Position numbers and translations under genes: made by a program. The notes beneath the pieces are model-generated. The model searched no databases. It was not told the DNA's origin and saw nothing but the letters and a program-made list of their open reading frames with translations. Below, one piece after another: positions 1 to 8,464 of a stretch of 52,325 bases of DNA (position 1 is its first letter; each line of letters begins with the position of its first letter). Location of the stretch: positions 1-52,325 of the forward strand of contig NZ_JAFKOH010000017.1 in the NCBI RefSeq assembly GCF_017303375.1, read 5' to 3'. The stretch comes from Bacillus sp. NTK074B. Lineage in GTDB: Bacteria; Bacillota; Bacilli; Bacillales; Bacillaceae_B.

Positions 1-165
1 TGGACTAAGAAGGCGTCCTTTTGCCTTCTTGGGCCATTTAGCTTATGACCTCGAGGGGCTAGCCGCCGTAGCTGGACTGGTGAGACCCCGCAGGGCGTGA
101 GGAGGCTCACCGCCAGCCCCGCGGAAAGCGAGCACCACTCGCTGCAATCAACAGCCACTCGCTAC
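1..165. repeat. Right half of a GC-rich palindromic intergenic repeat, cut by the window start
   Basis: Bases 1-20 are identical to bases 52306-52325. Read through the join, the end and start of the window make one palindrome with a stem around TAAGAAGGC / GCCTTCTTG and further arms AGCCCC / GGGGCT. A second GC-rich inverted motif follows at about 80-125 (GGTGAGACCCC with GGAGGCTCACC). I know such elements as multi-copy intergenic repeats in Bacillus-type genomes. Bases 166-280 hold nothing I can identify. Confidence 0.6.
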
Positions 166-281
166 ATCCAAAAGCAACAATGTTTACGAAAACAGCCTAT
201 CGAATAAATGAATAAGTAACTCTATCCTATCAAATGAACAGGAATTAGGGGATAAGAATTTCGGCTCTACTTCCATCTAAG

Positions 282-333
282 AAAAAAAAGGCTGTCATCA
301 AGAGTCCATTTTACATGACCCTTTGAGACACCC
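282..333 (-). terminator. Terminator after the BCCT transporter gene
   Basis: On the minus strand, imperfect arms at 314-333 and 290-309 form a hairpin with a short loop, followed by eight T (282-289). It lies 12 bases past the stop codon of the transporter gene. Confidence 0.65.
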
Positions 334-344
334 TCTAGTGATAA

Positions 345-1862
345 TCATTTCGAAGAACTATTCGTTTCCGCTTCTGTTATTCTTTTTTTCTTACTGGTTT
401 CTTTTTGAAAGGAAAGAATCAGTCCATACGTCATGAAGAGTAATATCACCCCTAATGGCAAAGCCGTAATGATGGTGGCAGCCTGCAATCCACTGATCCC
501 CCCTGAACCCATCAAAATTGCAGCAATGGCAGCCAAGACTAAGCCCCAGCTGAATTTCACAAAAAATGGAGGATTTAAACTTCCGTTAGAAGTTTGCATC
601 CCCAATACAAATGTGGCAGAATCTGCAGATGTGACAAAGAATGTAATGATGAGGAAAAGCGAAATAATCGATAGTACCCCGCTTAATGGCATTTGATCAA
701 ACACATAAAATAGGGAAGTCTCCAAACTTTGACCGGCTACATCTATTCCCTGAACAAGATCATAATACAATCCTGTCCCTCCAAATACACCAAACCAAAG
801 AGAGCAAACGATAGTTGGGACAATGATGACCGCAATGATGAATTCACGGACCGTCCTTCCCTTTGAAACCCTCGCAATGAAGGTCCCAACAAACGGTGTC
901 CAGGAAATCCACCATGCCCAGTAAAATATCGTCCAATCTTTCACCCATTGGTTATCTTCCATGTTGAAGGGTGAAAACCGCAGCCCCATACTAGGAAGAT
1001 TCTGAACATAGCTTCCAAACGTAGTCAGGAATAGTTCCAGTACAAATTGAGAAGGCCCAACGATAAGGAAAACAATAAATAACAATACTGCCAGAATCAT
1101 ATTCGCATTGCTCAGGTATTTGATTCCCTTCGACAACCCTGTAGAAGCAGAGGTAATGTAAAGAACCGTTGCAATACCCATGATGATAAGTTGAACAGTA
1201 AAGTTTATAGGGGTTCCCAATAAGTAATGAAGACCGCTATTTATTTGTTGAGCTCCGATACCCAAAGAAATGGCTACGCCAAAAATGGTTGCAAATACCG
1301 CGATAATGTCCACGACATATCCAATCGGCCCATTCGCTTTCTTGCCTATGACTGGATATAAAGTGGCACTCATTAATCCAGGCATGTCCTTTCTGAACTT
1401 ATAATAGGCCAACGCCAAAGCAACAACCGCATAAATGGCCCATGCGTGAAATCCCCAATGAAGATAGGTATACCGCAACCCGATTTTAGCTGATTGGATG
1501 GTTCCCCCTTCGCCATAAGGAGGCGTGGCATAATGAGAAACCGGCTCAGATACTCCATAAAAAAGGAGACCGATTCCCATTCCTGCACTAAACAACATGG
1601 CGAACCATGTTAACGTCGAATATTCCGGCCTGTCCGAATCTTTCCCTAATCGGATCTTACCGTATTTACTTAAGGCAAAAAAGATGGCGATGATAAAAAA
1701 GAATGTGGCTGAAAACTGATAGAACCAGCCAAACTTATCAAGGAGAACTCCTTGAGTATTCGTCATAACATCGATCAGTCCCTGAGGAAAAATGACTCCC
1801 CATAATACAAAGATCACGCCGATTGAAATCGCGATCCAAAACATCGGTGTAAAATTCTTCAA
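345..1862 (-). CDS. BCCT-family compatible-solute transporter (OpuD/BetL-like)
   Basis: A 505-residue membrane protein of the betaine/choline/carnitine transporter family, close to the usual 500-510 residues of Bacillus OpuD. Visible hallmarks are GMGIGLLFYGVSEP near residue 95 and the tryptophan-rich segment WTIFYWAWWISWTPF near residue 310, which forms the substrate-binding region in this family. About 12 membrane helices are evident. Family members import glycine betaine or related osmoprotectants with sodium at the cytoplasmic membrane; the exact substrate cannot be read from the sequence. The start is a TTG preceded by GAGGGGG. The gene stands alone with its own terminator. Confidence 0.9.
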   Translation of the reverse strand: MKNFTPMFWIAISIGVIFVLWGVIFPQGLIDVMTNTQGVLLDKFGWFYQFSATFFFIIAIFFALSKYGKIRLGKDSDRPEYSTLTWFAMLFSAGMGIGLLFYGVSEPVSHYATPPYGEGGTIQSAKIGLRYTYLHWGFHAWAIYAVVALALAYYKFRKDMPGLMSATLYPVIGKKANGPIGYVVDIIAVFATIFGVAISLGIGAQQINSGLHYLLGTPINFTVQLIIMGIATVLYITSASTGLSKGIKYLSNANMILAVLLFIVFLIVGPSQFVLELFLTTFGSYVQNLPSMGLRFSPFNMEDNQWVKDWTIFYWAWWISWTPFVGTFIARVSKGRTVREFIIAVIIVPTIVCSLWFGVFGGTGLYYDLVQGIDVAGQSLETSLFYVFDQMPLSGVLSIISLFLIITFFVTSADSATFVLGMQTSNGSLNPPFFVKFSWGLVLAAIAAILMGSGGISGLQAATIITALPLGVILLFMTYGLILSFQKETSKKKRITEAETNSSSK

Positions 1863-2084
1863 TCTACTTCCCCCTCAATACAATGGTGTAGCTGAATAAA
1901 GTACTTCTCTATATGTAATGAAAATAAAGACATGAAACTATATTACCCTCTGATATACGGGACTAAACTAGTAAGTTAATGGAAATTGAAAAGGAAAATC
2001 CATTTATACCTCCCTGATAATTTTCTTTCTGGGAGTATCTATTTTGTATTTATGGGCAAATTATAGTAGACGGAGGTGATAAAT

Positions 2085-2207
2085 ATGACTAACAAAAACA
2101 ACAAAAATCCACAGCAACAAAAAAATGAAGCAGAATTTGCTCAAGAACAAAACGCTGCTGAAAGAGCAAAAAAAGCTGCTAAACAACAAAACCAACAAAA
2201 TAAATAA
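2085..2207 (+). CDS. Small gamma-type acid-soluble spore protein-like peptide
   Basis: A 40-residue hydrophilic peptide rich in Asn, Gln, Lys and Ala, starting at an ATG seven bases after GGAGG. Residues 16-27 (EAEFAQEQNAAE) resemble the EFASETNAQQ repeat of gamma-type SASP (SspE), and the tail KQQNQQNK is also typical. SspE of B. subtilis has two or more such repeats in about 84 residues; here there is only one. Gamma SASP are amino-acid stores degraded during germination. The match is to a low-complexity motif, so another small spore protein is possible. A hairpin terminator follows. Confidence 0.55.
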   Translation: MTNKNNKNPQQQKNEAEFAQEQNAAERAKKAAKQQNQQNK

Positions 2208-2239
2208 TCTAACATAGTAGGAAATTCCGGATACTTAAT

Positions 2240-2275
2240 AAGGGATCAGTCTAATGACTGGTCCCTTGTCCCTTT
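2240..2275 (+). terminator. Hairpin terminator after the small spore protein gene
   Basis: Twelve-base arms at 2240-2251 and 2256-2267 with loop TAAT and one G-T pair, followed by a weak T-rich stretch (CCCTTTCT). It lies 32 bases after the stop codon. Confidence 0.55.
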
Positions 2276-2344
2276 CTATTTATGAAAATAATTGATTACA
2301 ATCATATAATGAATACACATCCTGAAACTTGCACACCATACGAG

Positions 2345-2377
2345 AAAAAATCTCCCCGAAATCCGTCGGGAAGATTT
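2345..2377 (-). terminator. Terminator after the small membrane protein gene
   Basis: Twelve-base arms at 2366-2377 and 2348-2359 with one G-T pair. On the minus strand the hairpin runs into six T at 2345-2350. It is 19 bases beyond the stop codon of the 73-residue gene. Confidence 0.7.
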
Positions 2378-2396
2378 TTACTGTCGCATGCTACAA

Positions 2397-2618
2397 CTAT
2401 TCACTTTGACTACGCTTTGTTTTGAACGGTTTGTATGCGACCACTACGGCAATCACGGCAGAGGCAGCATTTATCAAAGTTCCGATTAAAGGAGAGCCTT
2501 TATAGCCTGTACCATCATACAAATTAGTGATGATTAGGCCCGCTATAATACTTAATAACAGACTCACTCCTAGAAATACTCCTATAAAAATAAAAAACTT
2601 CTTGGCATTTTTCCACAA
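2397..2618 (-). CDS. Small membrane protein of unknown function
   Basis: A 73-residue protein with two predicted membrane helices, about residues 8-32 and 44-62, joined by a short loop (NLYDGTGYKGSP), and a basic tail KPFKTKRSQSE. I do not recognise the family. The start region lacks a strong ribosome binding site, so the exact start is uncertain. A clear terminator right after the stop supports a real single-gene transcript. Confidence 0.55.
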   Translation of the reverse strand: MWKNAKKFFIFIGVFLGVSLLLSIIAGLIITNLYDGTGYKGSPLIGTLINAASAVIAVVVAYKPFKTKRSQSE

Positions 2619-2729
2619 AATTACAGCACTCCAATGTAAAGGATTGTTTATTAGAATATATCAGGAATCCACAACAAAGACCAGGTCCAGCCTTCTTTGA
2701 TTAGGTGCCGGGATGCTCAATACCTTTAT

Positions 2730-4259
2730 CTATTCCGCTTTATCCATTGAAGGTTTATTACTGGAAACTTCCAGCCTGCTTTTCCCCATTAGAAATACAA
2801 ACACTAATGCAATTCCCAGTGGAATCAATGCATAGGCGAAAGTAGTGGTAATCGAGTCAGACATAGCGTTTGTAATCTTAGTCAGCACAAAATCTGGAAT
2901 CTTCTCACGCATTTCCGGCTCAAAGATACTTCTCGGATCACCTTGAAAATTACCCCCGGCTTCTTGTCCTTTAAAGGCATTTTCCAAATGAGATGAAAAT
3001 AGTTTCGTTTGGAGTGTTCCATAAACGGTTATACCGATCGTCATCCCTAAAGAACGGAAAAAGGCATTAGTCGAATTTGCCGAACCCCTGAATCGAGGAT
3101 TAAGCTTATGGATCGTCGCATTAGGCAGTAATGAAAATGAAAAACCGACCCCGAAACCACTAATGATCATATATAGGGTTAATAACCATCTACTCGTGTC
3201 CGGCCCCATCGTCGCAAGTAACACCATTCCCGTTATGAAAGAAATGATGGAAACCCACATAATATTTCGATAACTTGTTTTGGTCATCCGAATCCCGGCC
3301 ACAGCACTTCCTGCTACTGACCCCAGCATCAATGGGGTTAAGATCAAACCGGCATTTGTTGCTGATCCCCCATACACAGCTTGAACAAAAATAGGGATCA
3401 GGATCGTCAGGATGATGAAAGCAGCACCATATAGAAAGGCCAAAGCCTGGGCAGAGGCAAATAATGGGCTTTTAAACATCCAGAATGAAATAATCGGTTC
3501 AGATGCTCTTCTTTCAATAAGTAAGAAACTTAAAAAGAATAAAAGGAACGACCCAAACAATCCAATAATTTGCCAAGATGCCCATGGAAATTCTTTTCCT
3601 CCAAATTCAAGGGCAAACATCAGACTGACGACCGCTATCACTAACGTAATCGCTCCACCCCAATCAATGCGCTGATCAGATCTCTGTGGAGACTCTTTAT
3701 AAGACGTTGATATAAAGACGAGGGATAGGAGTCCAATCGGAACATTGACATAAAAGATCCAATGCCAACTGAAGTTATCCGTTAGAAAAGCACCGATCAA
3801 CGGTCCAAATACCGAAGCAGAACCAAATACCGCTCCCAGGAGTCCTGTCATTTTCCCACGTTTCTCTGGAGGGAATATATCAAATACAATCGTGAAAGCG
3901 ATAGGCAGCAATGCTCCTCCGCCTATTCCTTGAATAGCACGGAATATACTTAACTGAACGATATCCTGCGCAATCCCACACAGAGCAGAACCAATCAAGA
4001 AAATGGAAAGGCCAAATATGTAAAAACGCTTCCTTCCATACATATCAGACAGCTTACCAAATATCGGCATTCCGGCCATCACCGCCACCATATACGCACT
4101 TGTGACCCAGACGAACTTATCAAGTCCGCCGAGATCTGAAACAATGGACCCCAAAGCCGTAGCTACAATGGTGTTATCCATGGCAGACATGAGGATCCCC
4201 AACAATAAACCGGCAAGTGCCAGCTTCATATTACTTTCTTTCGCAACCATCACCATCAT
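2730..4259 (-). CDS. MFS multidrug exporter, DHA2 (14-helix) family
   Basis: A 509-residue transporter related to EmrB/QacA-type drug:proton antiporters. Seen in order: the first helix with motif MDNTIVATALGSI (DHA2 motif D1), the MFS motif A GKLSDMYGRKR near residue 65, motif B FRAIQGIGGGALLP near residue 107, motif C GLLGAVFGSASVFGPLIGAF near 143, and hydrophobic segments adding to about 14 helices. The function is export of hydrophobic drugs or metabolites; the substrate is unknown. Several in-frame starts exist; the ATG at 4250 (MVAKESN) is best spaced from GGAAGG. The promoter carries a dyad that looks like a TetR-type operator, but no regulator gene is adjacent. Confidence 0.88.
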   Translation of the reverse strand: MMVMVAKESNMKLALAGLLLGILMSAMDNTIVATALGSIVSDLGGLDKFVWVTSAYMVAVMAGMPIFGKLSDMYGRKRFYIFGLSIFLIGSALCGIAQDIVQLSIFRAIQGIGGGALLPIAFTIVFDIFPPEKRGKMTGLLGAVFGSASVFGPLIGAFLTDNFSWHWIFYVNVPIGLLSLVFISTSYKESPQRSDQRIDWGGAITLVIAVVSLMFALEFGGKEFPWASWQIIGLFGSFLLFFLSFLLIERRASEPIISFWMFKSPLFASAQALAFLYGAAFIILTILIPIFVQAVYGGSATNAGLILTPLMLGSVAGSAVAGIRMTKTSYRNIMWVSIISFITGMVLLATMGPDTSRWLLTLYMIISGFGVGFSFSLLPNATIHKLNPRFRGSANSTNAFFRSLGMTIGITVYGTLQTKLFSSHLENAFKGQEAGGNFQGDPRSIFEPEMREKIPDFVLTKITNAMSDSITTTFAYALIPLGIALVFVFLMGKSRLEVSSNKPSMDKAE

Positions 4260-4287
4260 CCTTCCAAAATCCGATAACTTCTATTTC

Positions 4288-4320
4288 ATTATAGAACTTT
4301 CTAACTGATTGTCTAGTCAG
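4288..4320 (-). promoter_or_regulatory. Promoter of the MFS exporter with an operator-like dyad
   Basis: On the minus strand: -35 TAGACA (4310-4315), 16-base spacer, -10 TATAAT (4288-4293). The imperfect dyad 4301-4320 (outer arms CTGACT and AGTTAG) covers the -35 box. This is a typical arrangement for TetR/MarR repression of drug exporters, so inducible control is inferred. Confidence 0.55.
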
Positions 4321-4341
4321 ATAATACCTGTATATTAGAAA

Positions 4342-4378
4342 CAAAAAAACAGAGTACGTCAGCTGACGTACTCTGTTT
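4342..4378 (-). terminator. Terminator of the cold-shock gene
   Basis: A perfect 32-base palindrome (4347-4378, core GTACGTCAGCTGACGTAC) followed on the minus strand by a T run at 4343-4349. It starts 18 bases after the stop codon of the cold-shock gene. Confidence 0.85.
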
Positions 4379-4395
4379 GGAATTATACAATTGGA

Positions 4396-4593
4396 TTACT
4401 TTTGAACGTTAGCCGCTTGTGGTCCACGTGCGCCTTCAACGATTTCAAATGTAACGTCTTGACCTTCTTCCAATGATTTGTATCCTTCACCTTGGATAGC
4501 AGAGAAGTGAACAAATACATCGTCTTGACCTTCAACTTCGATGAAACCGAAACCTTTTTCAGCGTTAAACCATTTAACTTTACCTTGTAACAT
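4396..4593 (-). CDS. Cold-shock protein, CspA/CspB family
   Basis: A 65-residue single cold-shock domain, full length for the family. RNP1 (KGFGFI, residues 13-18) and RNP2 (VFVHF, residues 26-30) are intact. The protein binds single-stranded RNA and DNA in the cytoplasm and melts RNA structure. The start follows AGGAGGTAC. The gap upstream (4594-4778) is AT-rich and would form a leader of more than 100 bases, as expected for cold-shock mRNAs, though I cannot place the promoter. Bacillus genomes carry several paralogues; which one this is cannot be said. Confidence 0.95.
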   Translation of the reverse strand: MLQGKVKWFNAEKGFGFIEVEGQDDVFVHFSAIQGEGYKSLEEGQDVTFEIVEGARGPQAANVQK

Positions 4594-4778
4594 AAAACAT
4601 GTACCTCCTAGTGCAGTTGCACATAAAAATATTTATATTCCTGCTCTGATTAAGATTCAAGACCAATGTTCTTCAATCATGTATATTAACCGAACAAAAA
4701 TAACTAATTAAATGATAACAGACTCTCCCTCAAAATTCAAGGCGGGAATGGGTCTAATTGTAAAATGACTAACCCAAA

Positions 4779-5333
4779 CTACTCTGCTGTTGTCTTGGAA
4801 TGTTCTTTAGTATACAACTTCTTGATCATCCGTATTTGGCCTCTGTGATTGATTTCATCTTCAAAGACATGAAACCATTTAAAGAAGTTATTTCCCTTTT
4901 GCCCATACCACCAATCTGTTTCTTCATATAACCATGCTTCGTCCAATTTTGAAAATTGCTGAATGGTTTTCTCCCTGGTACGTTTAAGATTTTCCAGGTA
5001 ATACTCTACAGCATTTCCTTTAATAATTCCTGCCGCCTGTATTCCTAAACTTAATGCAGGTTCCAATTCAGCGGCATATGCTTCTACCTCATCATTTGTC
5101 ATTTCTTCGAATGTCAACGCCTGATAGATCTTCTCTACAGCATCAAAATGAGCCAACAACATGCCGATGGAATTTGCTTCATCATGACACCGGTAATCGA
5201 GCATTTCAACAGAAAGATTTTCGACTTCACATATGGAGGTGAATCTGGCATAATCCATCATGGATAGAAGCAAGGAAAAATCCTTCTTTATTCCATCTTT
5301 TTCTTTTATTAAGTATAACGAGTTCATATCCAT
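4779..5333 (-). CDS. DinB-superfamily four-helix protein
   Basis: A 184-residue protein of the DinB/DUF664 type. Candidate metal-ligand histidines are in LLAHFDA (near residue 62) and HVFEDEINHRGQ (near residues 155-165), the usual three-histidine pattern of this fold. Members include thiol-dependent transferases (bacillithiol or mycothiol S-transferases) and many of unknown role; the substrate is not predictable here. The ATG follows AAGGGGGAG. No operon partner is evident. Confidence 0.75.
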   Translation of the reverse strand: MDMNSLYLIKEKDGIKKDFSLLLSMMDYARFTSICEVENLSVEMLDYRCHDEANSIGMLLAHFDAVEKIYQALTFEEMTNDEVEAYAAELEPALSLGIQAAGIIKGNAVEYYLENLKRTREKTIQQFSKLDEAWLYEETDWWYGQKGNNFFKWFHVFEDEINHRGQIRMIKKLYTKEHSKTTAE

Positions 5334-5410
5334 TATTTGCTCCCCCTTTTGATCTTCTTTGTACTATATTGGATACATAATGGAGATTTCCTCTATTTTT
5401 GTCAAAATCA

Positions 5411-5791
5411 TTACGATTGATTGGTAGAGGCTTTTAGTATGTCACGTATTTCTCTCAGAAGTTCTTCTTTCAGATCGGTTTTGTTCTCTACTTTTATCTC
5501 CTCTTTTCTCTCCATCTTTTTATATAACCGTACGATGAAGAATATGACCCACGCAATCAGAAAGAAATCCACTACGTTTTGAATAAAGACTCCATAGGTA
5601 ATCACTGCGTCTCCGAACGTAACCTTTAGGTCAGTGAAACTGATGCCCCCAAGGATGATGCCAAGAAGGGGCATCACGATGTCATCAACAAGTGATTTGA
5701 CAATTTTGCCAAAGGCTGCGCCGATGATTACGGCTACAGCGAGATCTATGACATTTCCTTTTAAGGCAAACTTTTTAAACTCTTGCCACAT
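5411..5791 (-). CDS. mscL: Large-conductance mechanosensitive channel
   Basis: A 126-residue MscL. The N-terminal helix MWQEFKKFALKGNVIDLAV, TM1 with the glycine-rich gate (AVIIGAAFGKIV), a periplasmic loop, TM2 (near residues 70-95) and the charged C-terminal helix (ELLREIRDILK) are all present. It is the emergency valve that opens when hypo-osmotic shock stretches the membrane. I choose the ATG at 5791 (MWQEF) because it is eight bases from GGAG; the ATG two codons earlier is too close. It fits functionally with the osmolyte importer at the window start, but the two are not linked transcriptionally. Confidence 0.95.
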   Translation of the reverse strand: MWQEFKKFALKGNVIDLAVAVIIGAAFGKIVKSLVDDIVMPLLGIILGGISFTDLKVTFGDAVITYGVFIQNVVDFFLIAWVIFFIVRLYKKMERKEEIKVENKTDLKEELLREIRDILKASTNQS

Positions 5792-5938
5792 ACTCATTCT
5801 CCTTTATACATTTCCATAAGGTTAAATTTGAACTTTATCCAAATTAGTTTGCCACAATTATACAAATTTATATATTCGTTTAGCTTTGTTTCTGCTAAAC
5901 TGGACTTTCATCAGTTTAAGTAGGAAAGGAGAGATGAC

Positions 5939-6409
5939 ATGTTATACCCTATCAGAATTCGTTCTGGAGCTGTCATTGTAGAAGAAGAAAAAATCTTATT
6001 AGCTGAGTTTAAGGACGAAAACGGGCTTCATTATAACCTTCCCGCCGGCGGAGTAGAAGAGGGAGAATCGATTAAAGAGGCTGCCGTGAGAGAAGCTTTT
6101 GAAGAAACAGGAGCAAAAGTAGAGGCTGAAGCGTTGGCATTCACCTATGAATATGCCCCACACCTGAATGAACATAGATATGGACCGACTCATACCCTTT
6201 CCATGTTTTTCTCTTGTAAGCGGACAGATCTTCATTCCACTCTTTCACCAAGTCAGCCGGACCCTACACAGACGGGGATTAAATGGGTACCAATATCTGA
6301 ACTTCATTCGATCGTACTTTACCCCATGATACAGGATCGGATTTTGAAGTATATTAAAAAAGAGAAGCAGGAAGTATTTATAGAAGAAAATGAGCTTGTT
6401 AAGAAATAA
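5939..6409 (+). CDS. NUDIX hydrolase
   Basis: A 156-residue protein with a complete Nudix box: GGVEEGES (near residue 38) followed by REAFEETGAKV (near 51-61), giving the metal-binding REXXEE core. It hydrolyses a nucleoside diphosphate linked to another moiety; the substrate is unknown. The start ATG follows GGAAAGGAGAG. The N-terminal stretch is typical of MutT-like housekeeping or nucleotide-clearing enzymes. Confidence 0.88.
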   Translation: MLYPIRIRSGAVIVEEEKILLAEFKDENGLHYNLPAGGVEEGESIKEAAVREAFEETGAKVEAEALAFTYEYAPHLNEHRYGPTHTLSMFFSCKRTDLHSTLSPSQPDPTQTGIKWVPISELHSIVLYPMIQDRILKYIKKEKQEVFIEENELVKK

Positions 6410-6478
6410 TCACTCATAAACACATCCATTCAACCTTCTTTCAAATACCTTTGTTACACTTCTACCAAGGGGGATAAA

Positions 6479-7083
6479 ATGTTTTGGATCTGGTTGACCT
6501 TTGTATTGTACGCTATGTTTGTTGCACCTGGAAAAGGTTTTGCAAGTGACCCTATCATTCAGGATCTTCTCCGAGGAAATGTAAATGAAGTGGAACCACT
6601 CGTTTTAACCGTCTTTACTTTTCTTGGGCTCTTTCCCATGTTATTTGCAGCACTATTACTACCCTTCGATCAGGACAAAGTTCCGGCATGGCCTTTCATT
6701 CTTGGCTCACTTCGCACTGGGGGCTTTCACCCTTCTACCATACTTTTTCCTTAAGAAAGGTGAAAATCGATCCCTTCCTAGAACTCCTCGATGGCTGGTA
6801 CCTTGGCTTCATCAAATGCGTTCAGCCTACTTCTGATCTTAATGGCCGCTGCTTCATTAATATTACTCAGATATTGGGTCTCACTGGCTTCCTATTGGAG
6901 TGCATTTCAAACTTCAAAGCTTGTCAGCGTCATGACGGTTGATTTCTTCATTTTACTTTGGCTTTCCTTTAAATCAATGGTCTCAATCTATAACATCAGG
7001 AAGAATCGGTGGCTTTCTTTCATACCTGTCATAAGACCAGTTATGTTACGATGGAGGAAACCAAACTGGAGGGTTACATATGA
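6479..7083 (+). pseudogene. Frame-disrupted integral membrane protein gene (unknown family)
   Basis: Membrane-protein-like sequence runs across all three frames. It starts at the ATG 6479 (after AGGGGGAT) with MFWIWLTFVLYAMFVAPGKG and two helices, shifts near 6710 to FALGAFTLLPYFFLKK, shifts near 6757 to a stretch containing WYLGFIK, returns near 6800 to the first frame (FSLLLILMAAASLILL), and probably ends in yet another frame as TKLEGYI with a TGA at 7081-7083. That TGA overlaps the ATG of the next gene as ATGA, the usual sign of two coupled genes. Four shifts in 600 bases argue for decay rather than a sequencing slip. I do not recognise the family. Confidence 0.7.
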
Positions 7084-7331
7084 TGTTTACAAAGATTCCG
7101 AAAGAGCAGAAAGATGAAATGATTGGAAGGATCCAAAGCTTTTACTATGAACAAACAGGGGATGAAATCGGGGATTTAGGCGCTGAAAATTGGTTCGACT
7201 TCTTCATGAAGGAAATGGGTCCCTTCCTTTATAATAAAGGAGTGATGGATTCAAAGGACGTGTTGATGGATAAAATGCTGCTTCTCGAGGACGACCTTTA
7301 TGCATTGAAAAGACCAGTGAATCCCAAGTGA
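7080..7331 (+). CDS. DUF2164 family protein
   Basis: An 83-residue protein with the DUF2164 pattern: IPKEQKDEMIGRIQSFYYEQ at the N-terminus, then GAENWFDFFMKEMGPFLYN and the C-terminal LLLEDDLYALKRP. The role is unknown; members are small cytoplasmic proteins. The ATG at 7080 follows GGAGGG and overlaps the presumed stop of the decayed upstream gene, so the two were probably co-translated before the upstream gene was lost. An alternative ATG lies one codon later. Confidence 0.8.
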   Translation: MMFTKIPKEQKDEMIGRIQSFYYEQTGDEIGDLGAENWFDFFMKEMGPFLYNKGVMDSKDVLMDKMLLLEDDLYALKRPVNPK

Positions 7332-7341
7332 TGCAGCTTTT

Positions 7342-7377
7342 ATTAAAAAGGAGCAGTGCAAACTACTCCTTTTTAAT
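7342..7377. terminator. Shared convergent terminator
   Basis: A perfect 12-base inverted repeat (7342-7353 and 7366-7377) with A/T-rich outer ends, so it can end transcripts from both sides. It overlaps the stop codon of the lipoprotein gene (7363-7365). Confidence 0.7.
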
Positions 7378-7812
7378 ATCATGAACAACCATGTCATCAA
7401 TCCGTCCATTATCATTTACGATTTCAATGGTTACGGTTTCTTTATCTTTATTCTTTATTTCGTTAATCACCTTGTCCATATCGTCACTCTTTTTAATATC
7501 TACGGTTTTCTCAACTTTGAACTCTTGTGCTGCCTCTCCTTCTGATCGGCTTTTGAGCTCTTCATCCGAATAGATCAAGTCGGTTCCCAAAGCATTCTTG
7601 ATCGTTTTTCCTTCCAAGTAAAAACGGGCACGGAACTTGGTATCCGGTTCTAAGGCTTCATCGGTTAATAATCCGGTAAATGTAAGTGATTCCTCTTGTT
7701 CATTCCACGTCACACCACCCTTTACAACCATATCTGCTGCATTTCGGTTGCATCCCGTTAAGAGGATGGCCACTAATACACCTGCAATCATTACTGCATT
7801 TGATCCTTTCAC
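7363..7812 (-). CDS. Predicted lipoprotein of unknown function
   Basis: A 149-residue protein with a signal peptide ending in the lipobox LLTGC (cysteine near residue 21), so it should be lipid-anchored outside the membrane. The rest is acidic and hydrophilic with repeated charged stretches (KSDDMDKVINEIKNKDKE). No known catalytic motif is visible. The start is a GTG eight bases after AAGGAGG. It has no partner gene. Confidence 0.7.
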   Translation of the reverse strand: MKGSNAVMIAGVLVAILLTGCNRNAADMVVKGGVTWNEQEESLTFTGLLTDEALEPDTKFRARFYLEGKTIKNALGTDLIYSDEELKSRSEGEAAQEFKVEKTVDIKKSDDMDKVINEIKNKDKETVTIEIVNDNGRIDDMVVHDIKKE

Positions 7813-8157
7813 TTGTTGTCCTCCTTATATGTATGTGCACTATTATCTTACCAAAGTATCAATAAAGTGCACCAGAAACAATTGTTTTCGATACGGATAA
7901 TGAAAAATACATTGATTGATTAACGATGGGGATGAAGATATGAGGATATGGGGATGTATAAATTGGAGTGATTACCGGATAATAGTCTCCTTGACTATCC
8001 AAAAAAGAATAGGCAGGTGGTTGGATCAATGTATCCCTGTCATTTCCATTTCTTAAATGGAGTGAGCTTCATGGATAACATTCTTTACTCCCGATATTGA
8101 TCGTACCACCAATTAAAAGTAACCATTATGAAATAAACGTGGCTCCAGGGCAAGGGA
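7813..8157. other. Gene-free stretch
   Basis: No open frame with a convincing ribosome binding site and no strong hairpin with a T run. I see only purine-rich sequence around 7925-7960 and a weak inverted repeat near 7978-8002. The lipoprotein promoter must lie within it but I cannot place it. Confidence 0.4.
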
Positions 8158-8250
8158 TCATTTTTTTAGATGTTTATTACATACTGCCTTCAGGATAAAC
8201 AGTTTTTCCTGTACGCTTAACATCCTCCAGCATTTAGCACGAATGATCAT
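8158..8250 (-). CDS. Candidate 30-residue basic peptide
   Basis: An open frame with a good ribosome binding site (AAGGAGAGGGG, ending 7 bases before the ATG) encodes a 30-residue peptide with many Lys/Arg and two Cys. It begins MIIRAKCWRMLSVQEK and ends NKHLKK. It lies alone in a 650-base gap. The size, charge and spacing resemble small regulatory proteins of Bacillus, but I recognise no family. The only evidence is the start region and the lack of any other explanation. Confidence 0.35.
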   Translation of the reverse strand: MIIRAKCWRMLSVQEKLFILKAVCNKHLKK

Positions 8251-8464
8251 AATTTTTCCCCTCTCCTTATTTCATGTTACTTCTCTTTACCTCCATCTAA
8301 CCTTTTACAAACCAGTCAATTTGCTACAAATTGTCAAACAAAAATACTTTCTCCGACATAATGGCTTATCGAAAAAAGTATGAAAACGAAACGAATGTCA
8401 ATCCGTACCAGTAAATGTAGAATTTCTTTTTATCTATTTTTGTTTAACGGCCAGTCAAAGGCGT
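8251..8464. other. Gene-free stretch upstream of the small peptide
   Basis: AT-rich. On the minus strand TTGACA occurs near 8335 and again near 8400, but neither has a good -10 box at the usual distance. No other structure is seen. Confidence 0.35.

Noticed and set aside
335..352. TGATAATCATTT, resembling half a Fur box
   Set aside because: It lies across the stop codon of the BCCT gene, far from any promoter, and the second half does not match.
433..696. Plus-strand frames inside the BCCT, MFS, rib and trp genes
   Set aside because: They are shadows of well-recognised genes in other frames, with no ribosome binding sites and low-complexity translations.
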